Notes: generated by a model from the letters alone, not told the origin. A DNA stretch of 64,000 nt from Pseudomonas sp. MWU15-20650 (GCF_023242475.1 NZ_JALJFG010000007.1:124001-188000), one strand, 5' to 3'; counted from the stretch's first letter, positions 8,232 to 19,279 are shown. Numbers and translations: made by a program.

Positions 8232-10310
8232 TTAAAGCATCGGTGAGTGGCTGACCACCCGCAGCGCCAACCCTTCATACGCATCCAGCGTGATGGTGAA
8301 CTCGCCCTCGGCAGTGAGATCCCCCTCAACCCGCTCGTTGATGATGTCCACGACCGGCCCCGGCGCAATATTGGGCAGGTGCAGGACCTCGGTAATCGGC
8401 GTAGCCCCGAAATTGAGCGCGGTGATTTGCGTGCCCTTACCTGCCGGCAACTCATGAACCATGATCAGCAACCCAGGGTGTTCGACGTCCGGCACCAGAA
8501 TCTGGCGGCTGGCGGCGATGTCATAAGCACGACGCACCGCAAGGATCTTTTGCAGTTGCGACGCGAACGAATCCGGGTCCTGCAATTGACTGCTCAAGCT
8601 GCCATACAACGTCTTCGCGCGCGGCATCTGCCCGGCTGATTGCTCGGCCTCGGGATTCAGGTCGACCAAGTCGTAGGCGCCACGGTGAATCCAGCGTGTG
8701 TCGCCGTCCTGCATCAGGTGCGCGACCGTTTCGGCGGCCAATGGCAAGGCGCCCACCAAGTCCCAGCCGGACAAGGCGAACACCCCTGGCTGCATCGCGT
8801 TGTACATCACCAACAGCAAATGGATCTGGCGAATCTGCTGGATATCAACCGGTGTGATCGCGTCCAGGTCACGAATGCCAAGGGCTGCGGTGATGATACT
8901 GGTGGTGGTGCAGGACACGCCGTTGGTGACGAACTTGAGGTTATACGGCGCATGCTCACCGGCCAGGCGCTCGTACATCTGCTCGCGGATATGCTCACGC
9001 AAAATATTGCCGGGGAAGGTCTGGCCTTGGTAGAGGTAATTGTCATGAGCATGCAAGGTCCAGAAATGCACCAGTTCAAGAGTCAGCTCATCGTGGTTCT
9101 GCAGCGCATGGATCAGCGAGCCGGGGTCGATGCCCTGGCTGTGCATCTCGCGCAGCATCAAGCGTAAAAACTCGGTATCGCCCATCAGCAACGCATGCTG
9201 ATAAGCCGGCCGGGTGATGAAGTCATAGGAAAGATCAGCACCACCATGGGACATGGCGGCGATGTCATCGACGGTGAGGTTCAACTCCTGAAAGCTGAAC
9301 CCTCCGGCCTTGCGAATCGCCCCACCGAGCAGTTGGTTACCCGTGATCGACAGCGGATGGCTTTCCGACCAGGCGCCGCCCTCCGGTTTGCGCTCCACCC
9401 CGAGAAAACCGTTGGCGTCCAGGCGCAGGATTTTCGCCCCCATCACATCGATAGCGTGCAGTGCATCGCCGATGATCATCTGCTGCGCGGCAAACGAGGG
9501 ATCGAGCCAATTGAGCGACGGTTGCCCTTCCTTGAAGTAATGCAGGTACACCCAACGCCGAGGCTTGCCATCAACGCCCACGACCACCGGCGTCGCACTC
9601 CAGTCAGTCTCCTTGACGCCGGGTTCGAAGAAAATCACCCGCTGCAATTGGCCGACGATGTAATGCTTGTCGCGCAGCGTATCCACCTGCAGCGGGCTGA
9701 GGTTCTGCGCATCACGCCCCTCGGCGACATCCGGCAGCATCGGCCAGTCTTCCTCGCGGATTTCCACCATGTGGTAAAGGCCGGGGTAGTCTTCATAAGC
9801 CATTTCAGCCAGGCGAAAATCCGCGCCCTTGCCGGTGTGCGATGGGATGACATCGTCGATGATCACCGCATTGTGCGCCGCGGCCATGCGCGTCAACGCC
9901 TGCAACTGCGCCTCGGTCCCCAGTTGCGGGTCGATGTCGAAGCTGATGCGGTCGAAATTGCCATCGATGGTCGGTGTATGTTGAGTGCCGGACAAGCCGC
10001 CGGACTTCTTCAACGGCCCGTTGTGAATGCCTTGTATGCCAATCTTCGACAACGCATGCCACAGGGTTTCATCCCCCAGTGCCTCCAGCACCGTGCCGTG
10101 TTCGCGCGTGATAATCGACGCCGGATACGCGGTAAACCACACCGACGACAAGGCCGAAGCGTCGCGCGGCCGAGTCTGCGCATACGGCTGCTGCCACATC
10201 CGCCCCTGCCCGCAATAGAGCTTGGCCCGCTGGCGCGCCGCGTGCAGCATGGATTGTTGCACCAGCCAGTTCACTGGGTTGTTGTCCGCTGCGGTCATAA
10301 GCCCACCCAT
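8232..10310 (-). CDS. treS: Trehalose synthase (maltose alpha-D-glucosyltransferase)
   Basis: This GH13 enzyme of 688-692 residues belongs to the Pseudomonas trehalose synthase type that interconverts maltose and trehalose. Catalytic landmarks are [12 protein letters not shown] (Asp nucleophile), FSFQELNLT (Glu acid/base) and [16 protein letters not shown] barrel of about 500 residues is followed by a small beta domain. It lacks the maltokinase extension of the long TreS-Pep2 fusion. The start is either the first ATG or the one four codons later (10298); neither ribosome site is strong. It lies far from the trehalose/glycogen operon at 50-61 kb but should share its maltose and trehalose pools. 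Confidence 0.88.
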   Translation of the reverse strand: MGGLMTAADNNPVNWLVQQSMLHAARQRAKLYCGQGRMWQQPYAQTRPRDASALSSVWFTAYPASIITREHGTVLEALGDETLWHALSKIGIQGIHNGPLKKSGGLSGTQHTPTIDGNFDRISFDIDPQLGTEAQLQALTRMAAAHNAVIIDDVIPSHTGKGADFRLAEMAYEDYPGLYHMVEIREEDWPMLPDVAEGRDAQNLSPLQVDTLRDKHYIVGQLQRVIFFEPGVKETDWSATPVVVGVDGKPRRWVYLHYFKEGQPSLNWLDPSFAAQQMIIGDALHAIDVMGAKILRLDANGFLGVERKPEGGAWSESHPLSITGNQLLGGAIRKAGGFSFQELNLTVDDIAAMSHGGADLSYDFITRPAYQHALLMGDTEFLRLMLREMHSQGIDPGSLIHALQNHDELTLELVHFWTLHAHDNYLYQGQTFPGNILREHIREQMYERLAGEHAPYNLKFVTNGVSCTTTSIITAALGIRDLDAITPVDIQQIRQIHLLLVMYNAMQPGVFALSGWDLVGALPLAAETVAHLMQDGDTRWIHRGAYDLVDLNPEAEQSAGQMPRAKTLYGSLSSQLQDPDSFASQLQKILAVRRAYDIAASRQILVPDVEHPGLLIMVHELPAGKGTQITALNFGATPITEVLHLPNIAPGPVVDIINERVEGDLTAEGEFTITLDAYEGLALRVVSHSPML

Positions 10311-10388
10311 TACCTATCGTCGTGAAAAGGTTACTCGTAAGCATAGGAGGGGCGACGGGTGCGATTCGTTGCATTGGAATGTGAACGT

Positions 10389-11162
10389 CTACTCCAGCTG
10401 CCGATACTGCCTCGGCGTAAACCCCGTCGACGCCTTGAACTGCCGGGTAAACGCACTGTGGTCGGTGTAACCGCATTGCAAGGCCACGTCGGTGATCGGC
10501 ATGTCGGTATGCAACAACCGATGTGCATGCTCCAGCCGTACCTTCTGGATCATCTGCCGGGGGGTGAGGTGAAAGACGCGCTTGCAGTAGCGTTCCAGTT
10601 GCGCCACTGAAATTCCGGCGATGCGCGTGAGTTCACCCAGGGTCACGCGGCGGTTGAAGTGCGCGCGGATGTGCTCGTCCACCGCCGCCAGGCGTTGATA
10701 AGCCGGGTGGGTCTGGCTGGCCGATTGCAGGTCGACGGAGATACCGGCCAGGCCGATGATCGCGCCGTCGTGGTTGTACAGCGGCCATTTGTGGGTGAGG
10801 CACCAACCGGGTTCGCGAGTGCCGTAAAGGTGCAGCTCAAGCTGGTCTTGCAGCACGAAACCCTGCTGCAGCACGCGCCGGTCCTGCTCGGTATAGCCCG
10901 GCCCCAGTTGGGCGGGGAACACTTCGGCGCTGGTCTTGCCCAGCAGCGGTTGCAGTTGCTTGAGCCCACAGCGTTGCACCAGGGTGCGGTTGGCCAGCAC
11001 GTAGCGGGCGTCGATGTCCTTGATGAAGATCGCGGCATTGGGGATCACATCCAGCATCGGTAACAGCTGCGCCGCGCCAGCCAAAAGCTGCTCGATACTG
11101 TGGGGGCGACTCCCCTGGAAAAGGGCTGCAAACGCGCTCTGCAACATGGTTTCGCTACTCAT
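10389..11162 (-). CDS. PAS-AraC regulator of the hydroxyproline locus (LhpR-like)
   Basis: This 257-residue protein has an N-terminal PAS-like sensor (about residues 30-145, with AAIFIKDIDARYVLANRT) and a C-terminal AraC double helix-turn-helix (about 160-257, ending GYTDHSAFTRQFKASTGFTPRQYR). It is divergent from the hydroxyproline degradation operon and, by position, most likely its activator. The PAS pocket could sense hydroxyproline or an intermediate; this is inference. The 170-base gap between it and the permease gene contains a perfect palindrome. Confidence 0.82.
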   Translation of the reverse strand: MSSETMLQSAFAALFQGSRPHSIEQLLAGAAQLLPMLDVIPNAAIFIKDIDARYVLANRTLVQRCGLKQLQPLLGKTSAEVFPAQLGPGYTEQDRRVLQQGFVLQDQLELHLYGTREPGWCLTHKWPLYNHDGAIIGLAGISVDLQSASQTHPAYQRLAAVDEHIRAHFNRRVTLGELTRIAGISVAQLERYCKRVFHLTPRQMIQKVRLEHAHRLLHTDMPITDVALQCGYTDHSAFTRQFKASTGFTPRQYRQLE

Positions 11163-11213
11163 TTATTCGGCGACGCACAGCAGATTGCGCCATGTCCGAG
11201 GCGCTGTCGAGCC

Positions 11214-11228
11214 CGGCACATTGTGCCG
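11214..11228. promoter_or_regulatory. Perfect 15-base palindrome in the regulator-operon gap
   Basis: The site CGGCACATTGTGCCG has seven-base arms around one T and lies midway between the PAS-AraC gene and the permease gene. It is a candidate operator for the divergent promoters. AraC proteins usually bind direct repeats, so another dimeric factor is also possible. Confidence 0.4.
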
Positions 11229-11332
11229 AATTCGTCATTCATCCCACGGAAAAACATCAATCGCCTTCGCCCGGGTGAGTTCAGGATAGCGCCACTGCAT
11301 GCCTATCCAATAACTCACAAGAAGGCGCCGCT

Positions 11333-12958
11333 ATGTCAGGCCAAGGCAAGTTCAAGAAACAGCTTTCATTGATGGACCTCACCTTTATCGGGTTGGGTGC
11401 CATCTTCGGTTCGGGCTGGTTGTTCGCCGCCAGCCACGTGTCTGCAATCGCAGGGCCTGCCGGGATTTTTTCCTGGTTGCTCGGCGGTTTCGCGGTGCTG
11501 CTGTTGGGCATTGTCTACTGCGAGCTGGGGGCCGCGCTGCCCCGCGCCGGTGGCGTGGTGCGCTACCCGGTGTATTCCCATGGCCCGTTGCTGGGCTACC
11601 TGATGGGCTTTATCACGCTGATTGCGTTTTCCAGCCTGGTCGCGATTGAAGTGGTTGCCTCTCGCCAATACGCCGCCGCGTGGTTTCCCGAGTTGACCAA
11701 GGTCGGCTCCAGCGACCCGACCACCCTGGGCTGGTTGGTGCAATTTGCGCTGTTGTGCCTGTTCTTCATCCTCAACTACCGCAGCGTGAAGACCTTCGCC
11801 ATCGCCAATAACCTGGTGAGCGTGTTCAAGTTCATCGTGCCGCTGCTGGTGATTGGCGTGTTGTTCACCTTCTTCAAGCCGGCCAACTTCCAGGTGCAGG
11901 GTTTTGCGCCGTTCGGCCTGTCAGGGATCGAGATGGCTGTTTCGGCCGGTGGGGTGATCTTTGCCTACCTGGGGCTGACCCCGATCATTTCGGTGGCCAG
12001 CGAAGTGAAGAACCCGCAGCGCACCATTCCGATTGCGTTGATTCTTTCGGTACTGCTGTCGACAGCGATCTATGTGCTGCTGCAAACCGCCTTCCTCGGT
12101 GGCGTGCCCACGGAGATGCTCGCCAACGGCTGGGCCGGGATCAGCAAGGAATTGGCGCTGCCGTATCGCGATATCGCCCTGGCACTGGGCGTAGGCTGGC
12201 TGGCCTATCTGGTGGTGGCTGACGCGGTGATTTCTCCCAGCGGCTGCGGCAACATCTACATGAACGCCACCCCGCGCGTGGTGTATGGCTGGGCGCAGAC
12301 CGGCACGTTCTTCAAGATCTTCACCCGCATCGATGAAAAGTCCGGCATCCCACGCCCGGCGCTGTGGCTGACGTTTGGCCTATCGGTGTTCTGGACCCTG
12401 CCGTTCCCGTCCTGGGAAGCCCTGATCAACGTGGTGTCGGCCGCGCTGATCCTCAGTTATGCCGTGGCCCCGGTGACCGTCGCCGCCCTGCGCCGCAACG
12501 CACCGGATATGGCGCGACCGTTCCGGGTCAAAGGCCTGGCGGTGCTCGGCCCGCTGTCGTTCATCATCGCGGCGCTGATCGTGTACTGGTCGGGCTGGAG
12601 CACCGTGTCCTGGCTGCTCGGCCTGCAAATCCTGATGTTTGTGGTGTACCTGCTGTGCGCTCGCTGGGTGCCGACCGCGCACCTGAACCTCAAGCAACAA
12701 GTGCGCTCGTCTGCCTGGCTGATCGGTTTCTACGCCGTGACCATCCTGCTCTCCAAGCTCGGCAGCTTTGGTGGCATTGGCGTGATCAGCCACCCGTTCG
12801 ACACGGTGGTAGTCGCGATCTGCGCCTTGGGTATCTATTACTGGGGTGCCGCCACCGGTGTGCCTGCCCACCTGGTGCGCCTGGAACACGACGATGACGA
12901 AAGTGAAGCCGTCACCGACGCCCACTACAGCGCCCCACTCTCCCCGACCACCCATTGA
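11333..12958 (+). CDS. APC-superfamily amino-acid permease (probable hydroxyproline uptake)
   Basis: This 541-residue polytopic inner-membrane protein has the APC N-terminal pattern [15 protein letters not shown] on its first helix and about 12 predicted helices, ending in an acidic hydrophilic tail. It should be a proton- or sodium-coupled amino-acid transporter. As the first gene of the hydroxyproline operon, it most likely imports trans-4-hydroxy-L-proline; that is inference from context. AAGAAGG precedes the ATG. The stop lies 11 bases before the epimerase start. Confidence 0.85.
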   Translation: MSGQGKFKKQLSLMDLTFIGLGAIFGSGWLFAASHVSAIAGPAGIFSWLLGGFAVLLLGIVYCELGAALPRAGGVVRYPVYSHGPLLGYLMGFITLIAFSSLVAIEVVASRQYAAAWFPELTKVGSSDPTTLGWLVQFALLCLFFILNYRSVKTFAIANNLVSVFKFIVPLLVIGVLFTFFKPANFQVQGFAPFGLSGIEMAVSAGGVIFAYLGLTPIISVASEVKNPQRTIPIALILSVLLSTAIYVLLQTAFLGGVPTEMLANGWAGISKELALPYRDIALALGVGWLAYLVVADAVISPSGCGNIYMNATPRVVYGWAQTGTFFKIFTRIDEKSGIPRPALWLTFGLSVFWTLPFPSWEALINVVSAALILSYAVAPVTVAALRRNAPDMARPFRVKGLAVLGPLSFIIAALIVYWSGWSTVSWLLGLQILMFVVYLLCARWVPTAHLNLKQQVRSSAWLIGFYAVTILLSKLGSFGGIGVISHPFDTVVVAICALGIYYWGAATGVPAHLVRLEHDDDESEAVTDAHYSAPLSPTTH

Positions 12959-12969
12959 TGGAGCGGTTT

Positions 12970-13896
12970 ATGAAACGGCTGCACGTGATTGACTCTCACA
13001 CCGGCGGCGAGCCCACGCGCCTGGTGATGAGCGGTTTCCCTGAACTCGCAGGTGCCTCGATTGCCGAGCAGTTGCAGGACCTGCGCACCCACCACGACCC
13101 ATGGCGCCGCGCCTGCCTGTTGGAGCCACGCGGCAATGATGTGCTGGTCGGCGCGCTGTACTGCGCACCGGTCACGCCCGGTGCGACGTGCGGGGTGATC
13201 TTCTTCAACAACGCCGGGTACCTCGGCATGTGCGGCCACGGCACTATCGGCCTGGTTGCCTCGCTGCATCACTTGGGGCGTATCGCGCCAGGGGTTCATA
13301 CCATCGACACACCGGTGGGCCCTGTGGCGGCCACGCTGCACGACGACGGCGCCGTGACCCTGCGCAACGTGCCCGCCTATCGCTATCGCAAGCAGGTGGC
13401 GGTGGACGTGCCAGGGCATGGTGGGGTCTACGGCGACATCGCCTGGGGCGGTAACTGGTTTTTCCTGGTGTCGGACCACGGCCAGGCATTGCAGATGAAC
13501 AACGTCGACGCCCTCACCGATTACACCTGGGCGATGCTCAAGGCCCTGGAAGCCCAGGGTATTCACGGCGAAGACGGGGCACTGATCGACCATGTCGAGT
13601 TGTTCGCCGACGACGCCCACGCCAACAGCCGTAACTTCGTGATGTGCCCCGGCAAAGCCTACGACCGCTCGCCCTGCGGCACTGGCACCAGCGCCAAGCT
13701 GGCCTGCCTGGCCGCCGATGGAAAACTGGCCGAGGGTCAAACGTGGGTGCAAGCCAGCATCACCGGCAGCCAGTTCCAAGGCCGTTATGAATGGGACGGC
13801 GAACACGTCCGCCCCTTCATTACCGGTCGCGCCTACATGACCGCCGACAGCACGTTGCTGATCGACGAGCAGGACCCTTTTGCCTGGGGCATCTGA
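12970..13896 (+). CDS. lhpA: 4-hydroxyproline 2-epimerase
   Basis: This 308-residue cytoplasmic proline-racemase family enzyme inverts trans-4-hydroxy-L-proline to cis-4-hydroxy-D-proline. The two acid/base cysteines are at the canonical positions: Cys88 in GMCGHG and Cys236 in SPCGTGTSA. This marks an epimerase and not a hydroxyproline dehydratase, which has Thr at the second position. I start at the ATG six bases after GGAG. Two earlier in-frame starts overlap the permease stop. It carries out the first catabolic step of the pathway encoded by the following genes. Confidence 0.93.
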   Translation: MKRLHVIDSHTGGEPTRLVMSGFPELAGASIAEQLQDLRTHHDPWRRACLLEPRGNDVLVGALYCAPVTPGATCGVIFFNNAGYLGMCGHGTIGLVASLHHLGRIAPGVHTIDTPVGPVAATLHDDGAVTLRNVPAYRYRKQVAVDVPGHGGVYGDIAWGGNWFFLVSDHGQALQMNNVDALTDYTWAMLKALEAQGIHGEDGALIDHVELFADDAHANSRNFVMCPGKAYDRSPCGTGTSAKLACLAADGKLAEGQTWVQASITGSQFQGRYEWDGEHVRPFITGRAYMTADSTLLIDEQDPFAWGI

Positions 13897-13937
13897 GCCC
13901 TTCCTGATTTGACTGAACGTTCCAAGGAGTAAGAACA

Positions 13938-14885
13938 ATGAGCGACAACATCTTTACCGGCTGCATGCCCGCCCTGATGACCCCCTGCACCGCCGAGCGC
14001 AAGCCGGACTTCGACGGCCTGGTCGCCAAGGGCCGTGAACTGATCGATATCGGCATGAGCGCGGTGGTGTATTGCGGTTCCATGGGCGACTGGCCGCTGC
14101 TCACCGAGGCCCAGCGCCAGGAAGGCGTGGCACGCCTGGTCGCCGCTGGGGTACCGACCATCGTCGGCACCGGTGCGGTGAACAGCCGTGAGGCCGTAGC
14201 CCACGCCGCCCACGCCGCCAAGGTCGGCGCCGATGGCTTGATGGTGATTCCCCGTGTGCTCTCCCGGGGTGCCTCGGTCACCGCGCAAAAGGCGCACTTT
14301 GCGGCGATCCTCAGTGCCGCGCCGAACCTACCGGCTGTGATCTACAACAGCCCGTACTACGGCTTCGCCACCCGCGCTGACCTGTTCTTCGAATTGCGCC
14401 GCCAACACCCGAACCTGATCGGCTTCAAGGAATTCGGCGGCGCTGCCGACCTGCGCTATGCGGCAGAAAACATCACCTCCCAGGACGATGATGTGACCCT
14501 GATGGTCGGCGTCGATACCCAGGTGGTGCACGGTTTCGTCAACTGCAACGCCACCGGCGCCATCACCGGCATCGGTAACGCACTGCCACGGGAAGTGCTG
14601 CAACTGGTGGCGCTGAGTAAAAAAGCCGCCAAAGGCGATGCCAGGGCCCGCCGCCAGGCCCGCGAACTGGAAGCCGCACTGGCCGTGCTGTCGTCCTTCG
14701 ATGAGGGCTGCGACCTGGTGCTGTACTACAAGCACTTGATGGTGCTCAACGGCGACCAGGGTTACGCCCTGCACTTCAACGACACCGATGCACTCAGCAC
14801 CGCCCAGCGTTGCTATGCCGAGCAGCAGTACGCGCTGTTCCGCCAGTGGTACGCCAACTGGTCGGCGGAACAAAACGTCGCTTGA
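13938..14885 (+). CDS. 1-pyrroline-4-hydroxy-2-carboxylate deaminase (DapA family)
   Basis: This 315-residue TIM-barrel enzyme of the dihydrodipicolinate synthase family has the Schiff-base lysine Lys164 (LIGFKEFGG) and Tyr136 (VIYNSPYYG). In hydroxyproline loci this family member deaminates and dehydrates 1-pyrroline-4-hydroxy-2-carboxylate to 2-oxoglutarate semialdehyde and ammonia. The location between the epimerase and a semialdehyde dehydrogenase supports that over lysine biosynthesis. AAGGAG lies 8 bases before the ATG. The P. aeruginosa counterpart is called LhpC. Confidence 0.9.
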   Translation: MSDNIFTGCMPALMTPCTAERKPDFDGLVAKGRELIDIGMSAVVYCGSMGDWPLLTEAQRQEGVARLVAAGVPTIVGTGAVNSREAVAHAAHAAKVGADGLMVIPRVLSRGASVTAQKAHFAAILSAAPNLPAVIYNSPYYGFATRADLFFELRRQHPNLIGFKEFGGAADLRYAAENITSQDDDVTLMVGVDTQVVHGFVNCNATGAITGIGNALPREVLQLVALSKKAAKGDARARRQARELEAALAVLSSFDEGCDLVLYYKHLMVLNGDQGYALHFNDTDALSTAQRCYAEQQYALFRQWYANWSAEQNVA

Positions 14886-14945
14886 TAGCCCATGCGCCGC
14901 TGTGGTGCTCACAGCGGCCAACCCTCTGTTTCCCAGGATGATCCC

Positions 14946-16517
14946 ATGACTCTGACGGGCAAGATGCTGATCGGTCAGCAATCCCTTTCCGGCCATCGCG
15001 ACGCGATCCGGGCCATCAACCCCGCCACCGACACACCACTGGAACCGGCCTACGCCGGCGGCGATGGCGAACACGTCGAACGGGCCTGCGCCTTGGCGTG
15101 GGCCGCCTTCGACCGTTACCGTGAAACGACCCTGGAGGAGCGCGCCACGTTTCTCGAAGCCATCGCGGACAACCTCGAAGCCTTGGGCGATGAGCTGATT
15201 GAACGTGCCATCGCCGAAACCGGCCTGCCGCGCGCACGTATTCAAGGCGAACGCGGCCGCACCTGCGGGCAATTGCGCGCCTTTGCCCGCACCGTGCGCT
15301 TGGGTGAATGGCTGGACGTACGGGTGGATACCGCACAACCGCAGCGCCAACCCCTGCCCCGGGCCGATCTGCGCCAGCGCCATATTCCCCTCGGCCCGGT
15401 CGCGGTATTTGGTGCCAGCAACTTCCCCTTGGCCTTCTCCGTAGCCGGCGGCGATACCGCGTCGGCACTCGCCGCCGGTTGCCCGGTGATCGTCAAGGCG
15501 CACGGCGCCCACCCCGGCACCAGTGAACTGGCAGGCCGCGCCATCGCCCAAGCGGTCAAACACTGTGGCTTGCCGGAAGGCGTCTTTTCGCTGCTGTACG
15601 GCTCGGGTCGCGACGTGGGTATCGCCCTGGTCACCGACCCGCGCATCAAGGCCGTGGGCTTTACCGGTTCGCGCACTGGCGGCGTGGCCCTGTGCCAGGC
15701 GGCGCAGGCACGCCCGGAATCCATTCCGGTGTACGCGGAAATGAGCTCGATCAACCCGGTCTACCTGTTTCCTGCCGCCCTTGAAGCCCGGGGCGAGGCG
15801 TTGGCCGAGGGGTTTGTCGCATCGCTGACCCAAGGCGCCGGCCAGTTCTGTACTAACCCTGGCTTGGTGATTGCCCTGCAAAGCACCGCCCTGGAGCGCT
15901 TTATCAAGGTCGTCAGTGATCGACTCCCGCGCTGCCCGGCCCAGACCATGCTCACCCCCGGTATTTTCAGCGCCTATGAAACCGGTGTAGCCGCGCTGGC
16001 CAAGCACGCTCGGGTCGCTGCACAGGGCTTGCCGGCGACCGGGCCCAACCAAGGCCAGGCACATCTATTTGTGACCCAGGCCAAGGATTTTTTGGCCAAC
16101 GAACACGTGCAAGCCGAAGTGTTCGGCGCCGCCTCGCTGGTGGTGGAGTGCACCGATGCCGCGCAGGTGCGCCAAGTGTCCGAACACCTGGAGGGTCAGC
16201 TCACGGCGACCCTGCACCTGGATGAAGAGGACCTGCCACAGGCACACGCGCTGCTGCCGGTGCTGGAGCGCAAGGCGGGCCGCCTGCTGGTCAACGGCTG
16301 GCCGACCGGGGTGGAAGTCTGTGATGCGATGGTGCATGGCGGCCCCTTCCCTGCCACCTCGGATTCGCGCAGTACGTCGGTCGGGACGGCCGCGATCCTG
16401 CGGTTCCTGCGGCCCGTGTGCTACCAGGACTTTCCGGATGCCTTGCTGCCCACCGCGCTCCAACAGGGCAACCCGCTGCTGCTGCGACGCCTGCTCGACG
16501 GCCGGAGAGAGGCATAG
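14946..16517 (+). CDS. 2-oxoglutarate semialdehyde dehydrogenase (NADP+)
   Basis: This 523-residue aldehyde dehydrogenase has the full active site: Asn159 (FGASNFP), Glu265 (VYAEMSS) and the nucleophile Cys302 ([10 protein letters not shown]). GFTGSRTGG is the cofactor-binding loop. It oxidises 2-oxoglutarate semialdehyde to 2-oxoglutarate, the last step of hydroxyproline breakdown. I chose the ATG giving MTLTGKML, which matches the family start and follows CCCAGGATGATCCC. The frame extends 18 codons upstream, but a start there would lie only six bases after the deaminase stop without a ribosome site. Confidence 0.9.
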   Translation: MTLTGKMLIGQQSLSGHRDAIRAINPATDTPLEPAYAGGDGEHVERACALAWAAFDRYRETTLEERATFLEAIADNLEALGDELIERAIAETGLPRARIQGERGRTCGQLRAFARTVRLGEWLDVRVDTAQPQRQPLPRADLRQRHIPLGPVAVFGASNFPLAFSVAGGDTASALAAGCPVIVKAHGAHPGTSELAGRAIAQAVKHCGLPEGVFSLLYGSGRDVGIALVTDPRIKAVGFTGSRTGGVALCQAAQARPESIPVYAEMSSINPVYLFPAALEARGEALAEGFVASLTQGAGQFCTNPGLVIALQSTALERFIKVVSDRLPRCPAQTMLTPGIFSAYETGVAALAKHARVAAQGLPATGPNQGQAHLFVTQAKDFLANEHVQAEVFGAASLVVECTDAAQVRQVSEHLEGQLTATLHLDEEDLPQAHALLPVLERKAGRLLVNGWPTGVEVCDAMVHGGPFPATSDSRSTSVGTAAILRFLRPVCYQDFPDALLPTALQQGNPLLLRRLLDGRREA

Positions 16518-16520
16518 GCC

Positions 16521-17777
16521 ATGTCCGATCGCAAACCCGTCGATATTGCCGTCGTCGGCGCCGGGATCATTGGCGTCGCCTGTGCCTTGCAGCTGGCGCG
16601 CCAAGGTCGCGAGGTGCTGGTGATCGACCCGCAGGAGCCCGGCATGGGGGCCTCCTATGGCAATGCCGGTCACCTGGCCACCGAGCAGGTGTTTCCCATC
16701 GCGGACGCCTCGATTCTCAAACGCCTGCCGGCCATGCTGCTGGACCCCATGGGGCCGCTGCGCCTGGATTGGAAATACCTGCCCCGCGCCCTGCCCTGGT
16801 TTATCCGGCTGCTGCTGAACCTGCGGCCGGCAAGCTACCAGCAGACCGTGGCCGGCCTTCGTGCGCTGAATGAAGGCAGCCTGGGTGCGTGGCAACGGTT
16901 ACTGCAGTCGATCGACCAAGCGCAGCTATTGCGCGAGGACGGCTCGTTGCTGGTGTTTGAACGCGCTGAATCCCGTGCAGCCCTTGATGCCTTGCAACAA
17001 CGGATGATGCAGCAAGGCGTGCCCGTGGCGTTCTGGCCCGGCGATACCGTGCGCAAGGTCGCACCGCAATTGAGCGACGCGATACAGGGCGGTTTGTTTT
17101 TCCCCAGTACCGGGCATTTTCTGGACCCGTACAAGGTGGTCGGCGAGCTGGTAAACGCCGCCAAGGCCCTCGGCGTGCAATTTCTCCGGCAACGTGTACT
17201 GGATGGGCGCCTGGAAGATGGCGGCGTTACGCTGATGACCGATCAAGGCAGGTTGACGGCACGCCAGGTGCTGATTGCCTGCGGCGCCCACTCCGCCAAA
17301 CTCACCGCCGCCCTGACGGGCAAAAAAGTACCGTTGGATACCGAACGCGGTTACCACTTGATGCTGCCCCATGAACAACACCGCCTACCCTTTGCGGTCA
17401 CCTCGTTCGAGCGCAAATTCATCATGACCCCCATGACCGGTGGCCTGCGCCTGGCCGGTACGGTTGAGTTCGCCGGGCTGGAACGCCCAGCGAATATGCA
17501 ACGGGCCTGGCAGTTGCACCGTTTGAGCCATGGGCTGTTTCGCCAGGACCTGAGTACCGGCGACGCCACGCCATGGATGGGCTTTCGGCCGTCCTTGCCC
17601 GACTCGCTGCCGATCATTGATCGAGTGGGCAATGGCAAGGTGCTGCTGGCGTTTGGTCACCAGCACTTGGGGTTGACGCAGGCGGCGGTGACGGCGCAGA
17701 ACATAGGGCAACTGGCGGCGGCGCCTGAGGGTTCTGGCTTGCCGCAGTTGTGGCCCTATCGGTTGGAACGTTTCTGA
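16521..17777 (+). CDS. FAD-dependent cis-4-hydroxy-D-proline oxidoreductase (DadA-like)
   Basis: This 418-residue flavoprotein has an N-terminal Rossmann fold (VVGAGIIGVACALQLA, then an acidic end of strand 2, VIDPQEP) and a C-terminal FAD-contact segment (FGHQHLGLTQA). It is of the D-amino-acid dehydrogenase type. In this operon the expected reaction is oxidation of cis-4-hydroxy-D-proline to 1-pyrroline-4-hydroxy-2-carboxylate, between the epimerase and deaminase steps. It is a single-chain enzyme, unlike the multi-subunit dehydrogenase of P. aeruginosa. Only three bases separate it from the dehydrogenase gene, so the operon is tightly packed. Confidence 0.88.
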   Translation: MSDRKPVDIAVVGAGIIGVACALQLARQGREVLVIDPQEPGMGASYGNAGHLATEQVFPIADASILKRLPAMLLDPMGPLRLDWKYLPRALPWFIRLLLNLRPASYQQTVAGLRALNEGSLGAWQRLLQSIDQAQLLREDGSLLVFERAESRAALDALQQRMMQQGVPVAFWPGDTVRKVAPQLSDAIQGGLFFPSTGHFLDPYKVVGELVNAAKALGVQFLRQRVLDGRLEDGGVTLMTDQGRLTARQVLIACGAHSAKLTAALTGKKVPLDTERGYHLMLPHEQHRLPFAVTSFERKFIMTPMTGGLRLAGTVEFAGLERPANMQRAWQLHRLSHGLFRQDLSTGDATPWMGFRPSLPDSLPIIDRVGNGKVLLAFGHQHLGLTQAAVTAQNIGQLAAAPEGSGLPQLWPYRLERF

Positions 17778-17787
17778 AAAACCCGGC

Positions 17788-17817
17788 CTGCGGGGGCGAG
17801 CCTGCTCGCTCCTGCAG
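17788..17817. repeat. Single REP-like element
   Basis: An imperfect palindrome centred on GGCGAGCCTGCTCGC sits just after the last hydroxyproline gene. It matches the Pseudomonas REP core type also seen as a doublet at 49958-50055. No partner REP is visible nearby. It may stabilise or terminate the operon transcript. Confidence 0.6.
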
Positions 17818-18004
17818 ATTTTGCATTACGCCTGACGCGCTTTTTCATGCGCTGCGTTCAAATCAGCTTTTTTCGCCCCCCGCTCAAGGCATTGCTGATG
17901 GCCTCAGCCAACAACAGGCCAACCCGAGCAAGCGGCCACGGTAGCGATCCACAAGCGTAATGGTCATTGACACTCCTTGAGAGAACGCCCCAACAGGCGC
18001 CATG

Positions 18005-19012
18005 CTACTTGACCAACCGCTTCTCCTTGGAAGGGCGATATCCAAAATACGCGCTATAGCACTTGCTGAAATGACTCGGTGATACAAACCCGCACGCCAC
18101 TAACACCTCCACCTGCGACAACTCGGTGTGTTGCAACAACCGCCGCGCTTCGGTGACGCGCAGTTCCATGTAATAGCGTTGCGGCGTGGTGCCCAGTTGC
18201 TCCTTGAACAGGCGCTCCAATTGCCGGCGCGAACGGCCGGCGTAGGTCGCGAGCTGGTCGAGTTCCAGGGGTTCTTCGAGGTTGGCGTCCATCAACTTGA
18301 CCACTTCGCGCAATGGTGCGCTGACGCAGACGTTTTCGGTCGGTTTGACGCGCCGGTAGCGTGATTCTTCGAACGCCAGGATGTCTTCGATACCTTCGAC
18401 CAATGCCTTGCCGTGCAGGCTCTTGATCCAGTCCAGGGCCATGTGGAAGGCCCCGGATGGGCTGGAGGCGGTGAGGCGGTCGCGGTCGATCACGTAGGGC
18501 TCGCTGGTGACCTGGGCGCCCTTGGCCACTTCCGCCAGCGCCGGGCGGTGTTCCGGGTGGATGGCACAGCGGTAGTCCTGCAACAGGCCGGCACGGCCAA
18601 GAAACCATGAGCCGTTCCATAACCCCGCGAGGCTGACGCCCGCCTCGGCCGCACTGCGCAACAGCTGGATGAACGCATCGCTGGCCTTGAGCTCGGTGCG
18701 AAAACCGCCGCACACCACCAGTAAGTCCAAGCCCTGCAAGGCCGACAAAGTCAGGCTTGCATCGGGGCGGATCACCAGGCCCAGGTCACTGATGACCTCA
18801 GCCTCGCCCCAACCGAAAGTACGCGAGGCAAACAGCTCGGGGCGCAGCAGATTGGCGGTGACAAGGGTGTCGAGGGTCTGGGTGAAGGCCGGCAGGGAGA
18901 AATGTTCGAGCAGCAGGAAACCGACGCGGGTCGTCGACGTCGGCTGCTGGCTTTCATTGAGATAGCGCAGGTTCTTGCCTTTCATGCCACCGCTGAACTG
19001 GCGTCTTTCCAT
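18005..19012 (-). CDS. GlxA-family AraC regulator (DJ-1/PfpI-like sensor)
   Basis: This protein of about 335 residues has an N-terminal DJ-1/PfpI-like fold (about residues 25-195: VGFLLLEHFSLPAF, LDLLVVCGGF, GLWNGSWFLGRAGLL) and a C-terminal AraC helix-turn-helix pair (about 230-330, YAGRSRRQLERLFKEQLG and ACGFVSPSHFSKCY). GlxA-type regulators in Pseudomonas (GbdR, CdhR, ArgR) activate catabolic genes in response to quaternary amines or amino acids. The usual cysteine of the nucleophile elbow is replaced (LWNGSW), so it should be a sensor and not an enzyme. The target is unknown; the start could also be 18985. Confidence 0.82.
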   Translation of the reverse strand: MERRQFSGGMKGKNLRYLNESQQPTSTTRVGFLLLEHFSLPAFTQTLDTLVTANLLRPELFASRTFGWGEAEVISDLGLVIRPDASLTLSALQGLDLLVVCGGFRTELKASDAFIQLLRSAAEAGVSLAGLWNGSWFLGRAGLLQDYRCAIHPEHRPALAEVAKGAQVTSEPYVIDRDRLTASSPSGAFHMALDWIKSLHGKALVEGIEDILAFEESRYRRVKPTENVCVSAPLREVVKLMDANLEEPLELDQLATYAGRSRRQLERLFKEQLGTTPQRYYMELRVTEARRLLQHTELSQVEVLVACGFVSPSHFSKCYSAYFGYRPSKEKRLVK

Positions 19013-19279
19013 CGAGGGTTGGCCCACTCTTATTGTTGATGCAGTGGGCGCTATCTTAGGGGTAAACGCTGCGACTGTCTCAGCCCGCACTGAAGGCGGA
19101 CAGCCGCAACGGCGCTGATCTTTATAAAACCGGTACACGTGTAAACCCGTAGCCCAGCTGCTGAAGCGCGATCTGATACGGTTTTTTCTTTGCTATCTGC
19201 GCCTGTATCGAAAACCGCCCGAAGCGGACAATGGCCCCATCCCGACATTCCTGTCGTCCCCCTTCCCTTCGGAGGCCCT

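Noticed and set aside
9195-10325. 376-codon frame antisense to treS
   Set aside because: It is a shadow of a gene with clear GH13 motifs and has no ribosome site or domain.
11163-11332. Sigma-54 promoter in the hydroxyproline regulator gap
   Set aside because: The GGCAC near 11215 is followed by GC at the wrong spacing (8 bases instead of 10).
14328-16064. Long frame antisense to the deaminase and semialdehyde dehydrogenase genes
   Set aside because: It lies opposite well-conserved catalytic genes and has Gly/Arg/His-rich composition, as expected for a GC-rich shadow frame.
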